NCBI GenBank assembly: GCA_017936745.1
Contig: JAGBEY010000006.1
Coordinates: forward strand, 119,156 to 183,155
Reading direction: 5' to 3'
From: Clostridia bacterium
GTDB lineage: Bacteria; Bacillota; Clostridia; UMGS1840
Length of the DNA: 64,000 nucleotides
Position 1 is the first letter of the stretch, and every line of letters begins with the position of its first letter. The position numbers were made by a program, and so were the translations under genes. Of the stretch, positions 1 through 9,143 are shown one piece after another. Below the pieces are notes generated by a model. It did no database searches. It was not told the DNA's origin and saw nothing but the letters and a program-made list of their open reading frames with translations.

Positions 1-511
1 CCCACACCGGTGTGTCAACAACTCCCTCGTACAATACGGTTGCTTCCATTTTATGGGATAATTCTTCCGTTACTTCTTCACGAAAGCGTTGCATCTCCTC
101 CACGTTTTGCTGTTTGGACAGCAAATCGGAAACCTCCTCCTTGGTATAGGCATCGGTGATTCCGTAGCCTGAAAGGGTAGTTGCTTTTTCAGCCTTTTGG
201 GAAAGCTCCCTTGTCAGGGCTTCTGTTATAGAAGTTAATTCGTCTTTTGAGGTGAAATCATCTATCTTTTTTTGCAAATCCGGATTCAGCTTCTTGTATG
301 AAACCGCAAAATCCTGAATGTTTTGCTCCCCGATTCCGCCTTTTTGCTCTCCGCCTAAAATATCTGCCTCAGGATCAAACATTGCGTGGATATTGTCGAT
401 ATCGTCTGCAATGGCGAAAGGCCCATAAAGCCCCGTTGCTACCTTAGACTCGTCTGCAATAAACCGCCTCACCGGCAAATGCTTTTCCTTGGAAAAAGAA
501 TCTGTTTTCAT
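1..511 (-). CDS. Phage-tail-like protein, N-terminal part (cut by window edge)
   Basis: The frame opens with ATG at 511 behind an AAGGAG site (519-524) and runs off the window edge, giving about 170 residues. The protein is acidic and Lys/Glu-rich. It contains LSGYGITDAYTKEEVSDLL around residues 113-131; the GITDAYTK-EV pattern is common in phage tail-fibre and baseplate-associated proteins and their domesticated relatives. No other domain is visible in this part. It may be a prophage remnant or a tail-like structural protein. Assignment rests on that short motif alone, so the product name is tentative. Confidence 0.5.
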   Translation of the reverse strand, partial: MKTDSFSKEKHLPVRRFIADESKVATGLYGPFAIADDIDNIHAMFDPEADILGGEQKGGIGEQNIQDFAVSYKKLNPDLQKKIDDFTSKDELTSITEALTRELSQKAEKATTLSGYGITDAYTKEEVSDLLSKQQNVEEMQRFREEVTEELSHKMEATVLYEGVVDTPVW

Positions 512-583
512 AACATCACTCCTTTTTCCCTTTTTTCACAAACCGTTACTCTTATATTGTAACAAAAAAAATGACACATGCAA

Positions 584-621
584 GAAAACAGCCGGAGATT
601 GCAAAAAATCCGACTGTTTTC
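584..621 (-). terminator. Terminator downstream of the YdcZ-like gene
   Basis: Inverted repeat GAAAACAGCCGGA (584-596) pairs with TCCGACTGTTTTC (609-621) with one G-T pair. On the minus strand a T-rich stretch follows at 563-570. It lies just after the stop codon of the gene at 632-1066. Confidence 0.6.
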
Positions 622-631
622 TGAAAAATGT

Positions 632-1066
632 TTATCCCTTTTGCCACTTGAACAACACCACACCGGCAATCATCAGCAAAAGGCCTGCATATTTATTCCA
701 GGTAAAGGGTATCTGTTCGCTGCCAAACCACCCAAACGCATCAATGAGTGCTGCCACCAACAGCTGAGAAATTAAAATAATGGAAATGGCGTGAGTGGGG
801 CTTAAATCCTTAATGGAAAGCATCACCGTCACAGTAATCACAATCCCTAAAATGCCGCCCAGCCAATACAGCTTCGGGGTGTTGGTCAGTTCTCGCAGAT
901 TGCCCTTTCCAAACAGAAACATTGCAAAAAGCCCCAGCAAAAAAGCTGTTCCCTGCACGATGGTGTTTGCCTCAAGCAAGCCGATTTTCTGAGAAAGCCG
1001 GGTATTCCACACTCCTTGCACACTCATAGAAGCTCCTGCCAATATGCTCATCAGAATTCCTATCAT
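632..1066 (-). CDS. DMT-family small membrane protein (DUF606/YdcZ type)
   Basis: A 144-residue, almost wholly hydrophobic protein with about five predicted membrane helices (MIGILMSILAG at the start, WNKYAGLLLMIAGVVLF at the end). The size, the SVQGVWNTRLS motif after helix 1 and the helix pattern fit DUF606 (YdcZ-like), half-size relatives of drug/metabolite transporters whose substrates are unknown. I chose ATG 1066 because GAGGTGAC (1071-1078) lies at correct spacing; the longer frame to 1183 adds a non-membrane tail that would reach into the mobile element end. The region upstream of the start appears to be where the element inserted, so its original promoter may be displaced. Confidence 0.75.
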   Translation of the reverse strand: MIGILMSILAGASMSVQGVWNTRLSQKIGLLEANTIVQGTAFLLGLFAMFLFGKGNLRELTNTPKLYWLGGILGIVITVTVMLSIKDLSPTHAISIILISQLLVAALIDAFGWFGSEQIPFTWNKYAGLLLMIAGVVLFKWQKG

Positions 1067-1111
1067 ATCTGTCACCTCAAAAAAAGCATTGCCCAAGAGT
1101 TGGAAAAATAT

Positions 1112-1155
1112 ACAAAAAAAAGGAATCTGCCCTTTAGCGACAGCCACATAAGGAA
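1112..1155 (+). repeat. Probable left terminal inverted repeat of the mobile element
   Basis: This stretch starts ACAAAAAA, has GGAATCTG about 10 bases in, and ends ATAAGGAAG. The same blocks with nearly the same spacing occur on the minus strand at 18023-17979, immediately after the pflA stop. The two copies face inward around the recombinase, mobilization and TnpV genes, so I take them as the element ends. The middle 18-19 bases are poorly conserved. The exact crossover dinucleotide cannot be fixed from one sequence. Confidence 0.5.
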
Positions 1156-1160
1156 GTTTT

Positions 1161-1199
1161 TTATGGAGTAGTTCCAAAATCAAGGAGCTACTCCATTTT
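1161..1199. terminator. Hairpin at the left end of the element
   Basis: ATGGAGTAG (1163-1171) pairs perfectly with CTACTCCAT (1188-1196) around a 16-base loop, with TTTT following on the plus strand and a T-run (1157-1162) preceding. It lies just beyond the serine recombinase stop and may insulate the element from neighbouring transcription. Confidence 0.45.
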
Positions 1200-1204
1200 C
1201 CTTG

Positions 1205-2899
<1,695 letters not shown>

Positions 2900-2979
2900 T
2901 CATTTCTCCTTCCCGACAACCGGGCATAGCAAAGGATTTGAAATCATTTTACTATGCCCTGCAAAAATTGTCGAATATA

Positions 2980-3162
2980 CTAAATTAAATTTTGTGATAA
3001 AATAATGTTTTTAAATTGCTCCAATACGCTTTGCTTGCCTTCAATATTAAAATGGGAATGTACCTCGTATGTTGTACCGCCGATTTTAATTTCAAAATTT
3101 AAGTTATCTTTATCAAAGGTTGGAGTTAAGACTTCAATAGGAATATTCACTTGTTTTAACAT
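2980..3162 (-). CDS. Small TnpW-like transposon protein
   Basis: A 60-residue protein ending IGGTTYEVHSHF then a basic amphipathic segment. This C-terminal pattern (IG-x-T-x-Y/F-x-V-x-x-x-F followed by a short helix) resembles the small TnpW proteins encoded beside large serine recombinases in Tn4451-like and related elements. Function unknown; no catalytic motif. GGTGA before ATG 3162 supports the start. It lies between parB and the recombinase, in the same direction, and is probably co-transcribed with them. Confidence 0.6.
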   Translation of the reverse strand: MLKQVNIPIEVLTPTFDKDNLNFEIKIGGTTYEVHSHFNIEGKQSVLEQFKNIILSQNLI

Positions 3163-3173
3163 ATAAATTCACC

Positions 3174-4022
3174 TTACCTTTCGGGAGTATTCTTTCTGTG
3201 TTGTCTTTTGTAGTAGCTCTCACAAAGGCGGATAATGGTTTCCTCAATTTGTGAGTTTGTAAAATCCTTTGGGAAGAATTTTCGTACACGCTCTGTTGGT
3301 ATTTTTATCCGTTCCTTTTGGTTTGCTTTTTCCTCTGACATAATTTCAAGGATTTTATCGTCATCAAGCAAGCCTTGCTGACTTAACTTTTTCATACGCA
3401 CAGCCTGAGATAATGAAGGAGTGCAATCCTCACTCTCAATGGTTTGTATCAAGTCTTGTTGCTCAATGTCATTGAGATATGAAAGCTCAACGGCAGGAGT
3501 GAAAGCAATTCGCCCTTCGTCCACATATTCCAAAAGCTTCGGCAAAAGGTTAGTCAAGCGTATGTATCGTTTTACAGTGTCCTTGCTTATATTTTCACTT
3601 TCGCCAATAATCTCTGCACTCAACTTCGGTGCAACTTGCTCCAAAGTTAAATCTGTGCGTTTGCCCTGATGCGATAATGCTTCCATTTTCATTTTGTAAG
3701 CAAATGCCCGTTCACTCGGCAAAACATTATCTCTGTGCAGGTTACTGTCAACTAATGCAATAACGGCAGCATCTCTATCCATTTCATAAATTAAGGCAGG
3801 AACTTTATCCATTCCTGCCTTAATGCCTGCGTGTAATCTTCGGTGTCCCGAAATTACCTCATATTCGTTATTTTCAATCGGTCTTACAATAAGCGGAGAA
3901 AGTATTCCGTTCTCCTTTATGCTTTGTGTTAAATTCATCATTTCATCATCGTCCTTTACATAGTATGGGTGGTTTTCAAAAGGTTTTAATTTTTCAACTT
4001 CTATATATGTAACATTTCTCAT
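3174..4022 (-). CDS. ParB/RepB/Spo0J-like partition protein
   Basis: A 282-residue ParB-family protein. The N-terminal ParB/sulfiredoxin-like domain (residues 5-95) has the signature SGHRRLHAG, the GxRR CTP-binding motif, and is followed by a helix-turn-helix region (about 110-190, ISKDTVKRYIRL). The C-terminal part is charged. In mobile elements such proteins act in segregation or in transcriptional control. It overlaps the relaxase stop by 4 bp (ATGA), so the two are translationally coupled. No ParA is adjacent; a separate ParM/ParR pair lies at 6431-7694. Confidence 0.88.
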   Translation of the reverse strand: MRNVTYIEVEKLKPFENHPYYVKDDDEMMNLTQSIKENGILSPLIVRPIENNEYEVISGHRRLHAGIKAGMDKVPALIYEMDRDAAVIALVDSNLHRDNVLPSERAFAYKMKMEALSHQGKRTDLTLEQVAPKLSAEIIGESENISKDTVKRYIRLTNLLPKLLEYVDEGRIAFTPAVELSYLNDIEQQDLIQTIESEDCTPSLSQAVRMKKLSQQGLLDDDKILEIMSEEKANQKERIKIPTERVRKFFPKDFTNSQIEETIIRLCESYYKRQHRKNTPER

Positions 4023-5401
4023 CGTAACTTTTCCTCCTTTTTCTTGTCTTTAATTCTGATTTTGCTTTCCATATTCCGTTCAACATCAAGTAGCTGTTGT
4101 ACTTTCGGTACAGTTTCCAAAGTAGCTTTAGCGATTTTGAGCCTATCCCGTATAGGCTTTATCTGTGCGGATATACCTCTGATTTCAGCATAATATGCTT
4201 TTGTTTCCTCATCGGTTTTTGCTCGCCTGCGTTTGTTATCCGTTTTTGAGCGTTCTTCCTCAAGCTCAGATATCTGCATTGATAATTTGCCTATAAATGC
4301 TTCAAGCTCCGGCACGGTATTGATATTCTCATCGTGCAAGAGCCTGAATTGTTTTTGATATTGTTCAATTTTTCGTATCTCCTGACGAATTTCGGGAGAT
4401 AGAGGCGGTGTGTAGTTTGGTTTTGGTGTACTTGGCTTTAAGAGTTCCATAAATAAATAGAACAGAGCTTCAAGTGTATCCATATGTTTTACACGCCGTA
4501 GTTGATACTCAAGCTCTTGCAGCGGTGTTTGACGATATTTAGCTCTCGTTTTCTTGTAGGGCTCGCTGAATTGATTGAAATGAGCACGGTTACCAGTTTG
4601 AAAAATCCTCTCTAAAATTCTGTCCTTTTTGTATTCATCACCCAATTTGTCAAAACGAATTGCTCTTTCCCAAGTAGGTGCCTTAACGGATGGATGGTCT
4701 GTCATTTCAGACCTCGAAAAAATATATCCTTTATTTTTCATAAGAGCGACAAACTCCATATAGTTAGCCGAATTATTTATTGCATCATCAACATCTTCAC
4801 GGAGAATATCTCTGCGAGTTTTACCGCCGTGTTTATGTACCCAATATGCATTTTTCTCGGCATTATAAAATTTCGCACCTTCTATTACCGATTTTCCGTA
4901 CTCCTTACATACTGCATCGGATATTTCTCTCAGGCGTATATGGTCTGAAATATGGTTTTCAAATTTTAATCCCGTTTTGAAGGATACAGAATTTATAACA
5001 ATGTGATTATGGATGTTATCTGTATTAAGGTGTGTTGTAACTACTATCTCATAATTTTTTCCCCACATACGCCGCGCAGTTTCAATTCCTATGTCGTGAG
5101 CTTCTTTAGGTGTAATTTCGCCTGACTTGAAACTCTGATAACCATGATATGCCACATTACCGCCCGCTTTTCCAAAATGACGTTTTGTTATCATCATCTG
5201 CTCATAAGCTCGTACTGCCAAGCAGTTGATACCACTTACAAACATTTTCATATCTGTTTTATCATCGTTTTCAGCATATTTGAGCACAGCAGCCAAGTCA
5301 TCATCAAGATACTTTGGATTAGTGGTCTTGTCGGGATTGTCTGCATATTTTATAACATCCCTTAATGAGCCTTTTATTGGCCAAAATCCTGTTGTTGCCA
5401 T
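4019..5401 (-). CDS. Relaxase (mobilization nuclease, MOB family)
   Basis: A 460-residue relaxase that would nick oriT and lead the strand into a recipient cell using another element's conjugation machinery. The N-terminal VirD2/MobA-type nuclease domain has a Tyr-containing segment near residues 68-95 and the three-histidine metal motif in HLNTDNIHNHIVINS (about residue 125-139). The C-terminal half (300-460) is helical and coiled-coil-like and rich in Lys/Glu. It overlaps parB by 4 bp and its ATG abuts the mobC stop, giving a mobC-relaxase-parB transcript. The absence of any type IV secretion gene in the window implies a mobilizable, not self-transmissible, element. Confidence 0.92.
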   Translation of the reverse strand: MATTGFWPIKGSLRDVIKYADNPDKTTNPKYLDDDLAAVLKYAENDDKTDMKMFVSGINCLAVRAYEQMMITKRHFGKAGGNVAYHGYQSFKSGEITPKEAHDIGIETARRMWGKNYEIVVTTHLNTDNIHNHIVINSVSFKTGLKFENHISDHIRLREISDAVCKEYGKSVIEGAKFYNAEKNAYWVHKHGGKTRRDILREDVDDAINNSANYMEFVALMKNKGYIFSRSEMTDHPSVKAPTWERAIRFDKLGDEYKKDRILERIFQTGNRAHFNQFSEPYKKTRAKYRQTPLQELEYQLRRVKHMDTLEALFYLFMELLKPSTPKPNYTPPLSPEIRQEIRKIEQYQKQFRLLHDENINTVPELEAFIGKLSMQISELEEERSKTDNKRRRAKTDEETKAYYAEIRGISAQIKPIRDRLKIAKATLETVPKVQQLLDVERNMESKIRIKDKKKEEKLR

Positions 5402-5700
5402 TATTCATCAATCTCCTTTCTTTCGGGTGTGAGTAGTTTTAACTGAATTTCATCAATCAGAGATAAAATTCTTTCTTCAAGTTCGGTACTGTACCCCTTA
5501 TCAATTTGTTCATATAAATCGCTGAGCTTACCCGAAAACTCATAAAAGCTTTCGGGTAAGATAGCTTTTGGAGAATAGCCTAAAGCTCGTTTTCTTAAAT
5601 ATTCTGAAATTGTCAAGCCGCATTTGTCGGCTTTGTTTTTTATGCGTATTTTCTCTTTTTCGGTAACACGCACATAAATTGAATTTGCTCTTTCTTTCAT
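5401..5700 (-). CDS. MobC-like relaxosome accessory protein
   Basis: A 99-residue protein with a basic N-terminus and a ribbon-helix-helix-like segment (SIYVRVTEKEKIRIKNKADKCG then LTISEYLRKRALG, written here in two parts), typical of MobC proteins that bind oriT and help the relaxase. ATG 5700 follows AGGAGTTG at good spacing; an upstream TTG at 5709 has none. The stop shares its last base with the relaxase start. A compact GC-rich hairpin, candidate oriT, lies right upstream. Confidence 0.78.
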   Translation of the reverse strand: MKERANSIYVRVTEKEKIRIKNKADKCGLTISEYLRKRALGYSPKAILPESFYEFSGKLSDLYEQIDKGYSTELEERILSLIDEIQLKLLTPERKEIDE

Positions 5701-5730
5701 TAAAATCAACTCCTATTTAAAATGTAATTT

Positions 5731-5760
5731 TCAGGGGGATTGGGGAACTCCCCAAAGAGA
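5731..5760. other. Candidate origin of transfer (oriT)
   Basis: TTGGGGA (5740-5746) and TCCCCAA (5749-5755) form a perfect compact hairpin next to a G-run (5733-5738). It sits about 40 bp upstream of mobC and the relaxase, the usual location for oriT. No nick site can be named from sequence alone. Confidence 0.35.
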
Positions 5761-5794
5761 AAAGGCAGGATTCCCATTAGGAAGTCCCGCCTTT
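5761..5794. terminator. Bidirectional terminator upstream of mobC
   Basis: AAAGGCAGGA (5761-5770) pairs with TCCCGCCTTT (5785-5794) with one mismatch. A- and T-rich flanks on both sides allow it to work in either direction. It separates mobC from the 5844-6248 gene. Confidence 0.55.
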
Positions 5795-5843
5795 TATGGA
5801 ATTTGTGCAATACAAGTTCCCTGCTCGTTACAGTACCGGACAA

Positions 5844-6248
5844 TTATTCTGTTACTATAAAGTCAGGTTTCTTATAACCTTCTAAATATCCGGGATATGT
5901 ACTTAATTCATATATCCAATATGGCAATGTATGTGGCTTATGCCATTGCTTTTGGATGATACAGAAGTATATTGGCTCACCTTTCTTTAAATCTCCTTCG
6001 AGAACCTTGTTAGCATCTCGAAGGCTTACATTCAGCCATAATTTACTGCCTGATACAGATACAATAAGGCAGTTGAAACTGCGTGTTTTCCACTCCCATA
6101 TTACTTCCTTTATCCACCCAAGCTCTTGCCCCGTAAAATAAGGCTCTGCATATATTTCGCCTTTATAGGTAATAACTCTGTGGACATTTCCGTCCGCTGA
6201 TGTTCTGACTGTGATAAATTCGTCTAATGTTTGATAAAAAGTTCTCAT
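5844..6248 (-). CDS. Hypothetical protein of the element
   Basis: A 134-residue protein I do not recognise. It is rich in aromatic residues (Trp, Tyr, Phe) and has no signal peptide, membrane segment or known catalytic motif. I chose ATG 6248 because GGAGG lies 9 bases upstream, rather than the ATG at 6272. It stands alone between the ParR/ParM operon terminator and the mobC region, all on the same strand. Confidence 0.65.
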   Translation of the reverse strand: MRTFYQTLDEFITVRTSADGNVHRVITYKGEIYAEPYFTGQELGWIKEVIWEWKTRSFNCLIVSVSGSKLWLNVSLRDANKVLEGDLKKGEPIYFCIIQKQWHKPHTLPYWIYELSTYPGYLEGYKKPDFIVTE

Positions 6249-6325
6249 AATAAAAATCCTCCGTTTTTTCATTTTAATAATGTTTTTGACACCGCAATTT
6301 TCAAAGGGATGTCAGTTGTATAAAA

Positions 6326-6377
6326 ATAACGGCACCAACCATTGAAAATATGATTTCAACAGTAAATGTGCCGTTAT
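6326..6377 (-). terminator. Hairpin downstream of the parM-parR operon
   Basis: ATAACGGCAC (6326-6335) pairs perfectly with GTGCCGTTAT (6368-6377), with an inner repeat TTGAAAAT/ATTTCAA in the loop. On the minus strand a T-run (6321-6326) follows. It is probably the operon terminator; the long structured loop leaves room for another role. Confidence 0.5.
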
Positions 6378-6430
6378 CTTTGCTTTGTTTATGACACCGT
6401 AGAAGTGCCATTTTTTATTAAATTGTTGCA

Positions 6431-6772
6431 TCAGTTGTTGCCGAACACAAAATCTAAAGCCGATTTTTCATCAGCAGTAGAATTTTTGTTTTCTTCCGGC
6501 GGTTGAATTATCTGCATAGGCTGATTAAGAATTTTTAAAAGATTTAATCCTGCTGACTCACGAAGCTCTGTTCGAATTGCGGATATAACCTTGTCTATAA
6601 ACTCGGTTTGCTCCTGCTCGGTGGCGAACTGATTTATATATCCGTCAATGCACATAAGGATAAATTTGTTTATGGATTTATGCTGTTCCAAATTCAGGTC
6701 TTGCAGAAACTCCCATATCCTTAAATCATATTCCTTGTTGAGATTAAAGCGGATGCCGATTCTTTTAACCAT
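6431..6772 (-). CDS. ParR-like adaptor protein
   Basis: A 113-residue protein starting MVKRIGIRFNLNKEYDLRIWEFLQ, with an N-terminal basic ribbon-helix-helix-like segment and an acidic, Pro/Gln-containing C-terminal tail (IIQPPEENKN ... DFVFGNN). This size and layout, and its position directly after a ParM-like actin, match ParR proteins that bind centromere DNA and dock on ParM filament ends through the C-terminal tail. The start overlaps the parM stop by 8 bp. Sequence similarity is weak; the call leans on context. Confidence 0.65.
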   Translation of the reverse strand: MVKRIGIRFNLNKEYDLRIWEFLQDLNLEQHKSINKFILMCIDGYINQFATEQEQTEFIDKVISAIRTELRESAGLNLLKILNQPMQIIQPPEENKNSTADEKSALDFVFGNN

Positions 6773-7694
6773 TTTTCTCTGCCTCCTTTTTAAGCTTCAG
6801 TTCGGACAGATACTCATAGCCCTTTGCAGTAGCGTGAATATCTCCGTTGATGATAACCCTATTTTTATTGTAGTCAGCAAAGTTCCTGATAAGGCAACCT
6901 CCACCGCCGACAATATAGAGCTTCATAACAGTTGGATTATATTCGTACTCTTTGAGCCTTTGGAAAATCTCTGCCGTATATTCTCTCGCTGTGTCGGATA
7001 TGGTCTTTAAAATATCTGCATCAAGATTTGATTGGTTGTAGGTCAATATCTTATGTATGCTTTCTTCAGGCAAGGTAAGATGATGTTTTTTCATAAGGTT
7101 TTCCCTGATTCTCAATACACATTGATTTGTGCCGAACTTTTCTGAAAAACATTTTTGCGGATTGGGGATTTTGTCATTGATATACATAACATTCATCGTG
7201 CCGTTGCCGATGTCGCACAGCATATTGATACCTCGAAACTCGAACAACTTATTTGCAATCGCCGAGAAGCCTTGGGAAAATATATCTGTACCGACAATGC
7301 GGATATGATATTCTGTGCCTTTATAGGTAAAATCAACAATTTCATTTTGCATAAGATATTGCCTGAATTCTTTATGCTGCTCTTCTACCCAAGTAAGCGG
7401 AAGTCCTGCGGCTATATGCACATCAGCGTTGGTGACACCCAAATCCTGAAGCTCCATGGCAATAGCGGCAAGCGTCATGACATAATAGTCCACATCTGAG
7501 AACTTGTCTGCCGTAAATGGCTTGTGTCCTATGCCGATAAGATAATACTTCCCGTTATAGACAAGCAGGTTATTATCTATTGCCGGATATTCATCATAAC
7601 ACTTAACTCCGCTTGGGAATATATGCTGTTCTGTCTTGACATTGCCAAAGCCGTGATCAATCCCGATAATAATTGTGTTTTCAAATTTCTTCAT
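6765..7694 (-). CDS. ParM/StbA-like actin (plasmid segregation ATPase)
   Basis: A 309-residue actin-fold protein. Phosphate-1 loop IGIDHGFGNVKT is at residues 10-21, phosphate-2 CDIGNGTMNVM near 172-182, and the adenosine loop YIVGGGGCLIR near 268-278. Such proteins form dynamic filaments that push plasmid copies apart. Presence on an integrated element implies that its excised circle is kept for some time. Together with ParR it forms a two-gene operon. Upstream lies a 280-bp divergent region with short direct repeats that could be the centromere. Confidence 0.85.
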   Translation of the reverse strand: MKKFENTIIIGIDHGFGNVKTEQHIFPSGVKCYDEYPAIDNNLLVYNGKYYLIGIGHKPFTADKFSDVDYYVMTLAAIAMELQDLGVTNADVHIAAGLPLTWVEEQHKEFRQYLMQNEIVDFTYKGTEYHIRIVGTDIFSQGFSAIANKLFEFRGINMLCDIGNGTMNVMYINDKIPNPQKCFSEKFGTNQCVLRIRENLMKKHHLTLPEESIHKILTYNQSNLDADILKTISDTAREYTAEIFQRLKEYEYNPTVMKLYIVGGGGCLIRNFADYNKNRVIINGDIHATAKGYEYLSELKLKKEAEKNG

Positions 7695-7745
7695 AGTAAA
7701 ATCATTCCTTCCTGCCGTATGGCAAATAAATTTTTGTTTTGTTCT

Positions 7746-7763
7746 TTACCTTGATGCAATCAT
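7746..7763 (-). other. Five-codon minigene upstream of parM
   Basis: ATG 7763 follows an excellent GGAGGTGA site and is followed by only four codons and a stop, reading MIASR. It lies about 50 bases upstream of the parM start. It may be a leader that affects translation of parM; equally it may be a decayed gene start. Confidence 0.3.
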
Positions 7764-7858
7764 AGGCATCACCTCCGTTCTGAAACAGGAAAAAGGGCTT
7801 GTTTTACCCTTTCTACTATATAGAATATGAGGATTTTTAAATAGGCAAAGTATTGCAT

Positions 7859-7893
7859 AACACATTAAAAACAAAAAACGCAACACATTAAAA
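7859..7893. repeat. Direct repeats upstream of parM (possible centromere)
   Basis: AACACATTAAAA occurs at 7859-7870 and 7882-7893, spaced 23 bp. The repeats sit in the AT-rich region between parM and the divergent DUF6076-type gene. ParMR systems usually use such short iterated sites as parC. Only two copies are clear. Confidence 0.35.
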
Positions 7894-7937
7894 CCCTTGT
7901 ATTTATGCGGTTTGTGATTTGTTTTAATCTATACATC

Positions 7938-7966
7938 TTGTATTTCGTAACAAAATATGATATAAT
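7938..7966 (+). promoter_or_regulatory. Promoter of the DUF6076/sigma-like operon
   Basis: TTGTAT, 17-bp spacer, TATAAT, with an AGGTGG ribosome site 8 bases before ATG 7987. The -10 is perfect and the -35 is moderate. Confidence 0.65.
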
Positions 7967-7986
7967 TTTCTCAGGTGGTGATAAAG

Positions 7987-9120
7987 ATGCCTGATAAAAT
8001 TAAATTTTTTACTGCCGATTACAGAGATAAGTTCGTATATATCAAAAATAATAAATTCCCCATCGGCAGTTTTGTGGTAGATTTTCTTAATCAGTATGAA
8101 GAAAATGACAATGGAGCAAGAATAGCATCAATGCGTTATGATAATTGGATGTTATCCTCTACAATGGATAGAGGATATATAAACGATTATGAATTTGTAA
8201 AAGCAGGAAAAGAAATATTGAACATCCTCGATGTTCTTCCGTGCATCAGTCCATTTCAGTATTTAGATATTGAAGCCGAGAAAAAGTTGATAGCAGAAAC
8301 CTTTACAAAAGAAAATGCAAATTATATTTTGGAATATTATCAGCAGAGAGCAAAGGTTTCTTTGCAAGACGAAGGTGCGATGTCACTTGATATACTTCCT
8401 GAAGGATATGCAGAGTTATCCAAAGAAGCAAACAAACTTCTTACAAGAGTCAAACTGCTCTTACAGTTTTATGAAAATATCGGAAACGATGTGATAAAGG
8501 CTTTTGATAAACTAACAGAGTTTGTGTGGGGGTTGGAGGATTTATCAGAGCATTATGACGAGAATGAACTTATAACCCATGCATATGAAACATTCGGCGT
8601 TGACAGATTCAGCATAGCAGCGGAATATGCCATTATGGCAAAAGGCAAAAAGAAAATGATTGTGAAAAGGCTTCATTTCAGAAACTTTTATAGCTTCATA
8701 CTTACAGACTTTTTTGAAGGCCTTTCATTTGGACATTATCCTCGTCATTGCGAAGTGTGTGAAACATACTTCCTTATGGAAAATCTCAGGAAACAAAAAT
8801 ACTGTACGGGATTTGCTCCACTTGAACTTACAGAAGGAAAGGAACTCACTTGCAGACAATATGCGGCTATGGTAGGGAGAAAAGAACTTGCAGAAAATGA
8901 TCCGGTAAAAGATATTTATACCAAACGTTGTGCCTGCATCCGTTCTGAAGTTTCAAGAGGAAAAATAAGTGAAAAGTTTGCAGAGGCAGCAAAAGAATTA
9001 GCAAAAGAACTTAAAACCCGTTACGATTATGACAAAAAATATACCTTTAAGGAGTATCAGAAGGATATGGGAAGAGATAATTTATATCAAGAAGTAAATA
9101 ACAGAATCAAAAAAGAGTAA
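7987..9120 (+). CDS. DUF6076-type protein with a Cys-rich motif
   Basis: A 377-residue soluble protein. Residues about 255-320 hold clustered cysteines (HCEVCETYFLMENLRKQKYC, then ELTCRQY and KRCACIRSE), consistent with a zinc-binding site like CGNR/DUF6076 proteins common on Clostridia mobile elements. The N-terminal 250 residues are helical, with no other motif. Function is unknown; a DNA- or RNA-binding role is plausible. ATG 7987 is chosen over the GTG codons at 7975-7980, which overlap the ribosome site. It starts a divergent operon, and the sigma-like gene begins 23 bp downstream. Confidence 0.65.
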   Translation: MPDKIKFFTADYRDKFVYIKNNKFPIGSFVVDFLNQYEENDNGARIASMRYDNWMLSSTMDRGYINDYEFVKAGKEILNILDVLPCISPFQYLDIEAEKKLIAETFTKENANYILEYYQQRAKVSLQDEGAMSLDILPEGYAELSKEANKLLTRVKLLLQFYENIGNDVIKAFDKLTEFVWGLEDLSEHYDENELITHAYETFGVDRFSIAAEYAIMAKGKKKMIVKRLHFRNFYSFILTDFFEGLSFGHYPRHCEVCETYFLMENLRKQKYCTGFAPLELTEGKELTCRQYAAMVGRKELAENDPVKDIYTKRCACIRSEVSRGKISEKFAEAAKELAKELKTRYDYDKKYTFKEYQKDMGRDNLYQEVNNRIKKE

Positions 9121-9143
9121 CACGGCGAATGGAGGTGAGTGCC

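Noticed and set aside
1142..1151. Third recombination site at the left element end (AGCCACATAA)
   Set aside because: It matches one arm of the switch sites for 10 bases, but spacer and second arm are absent. Probably chance in an AT-rich region.
1067..1183. Longer start for the YdcZ-like protein at 1183
   Set aside because: Adds a non-family N-terminus across the element end; a good ribosome site exists for ATG 1066.
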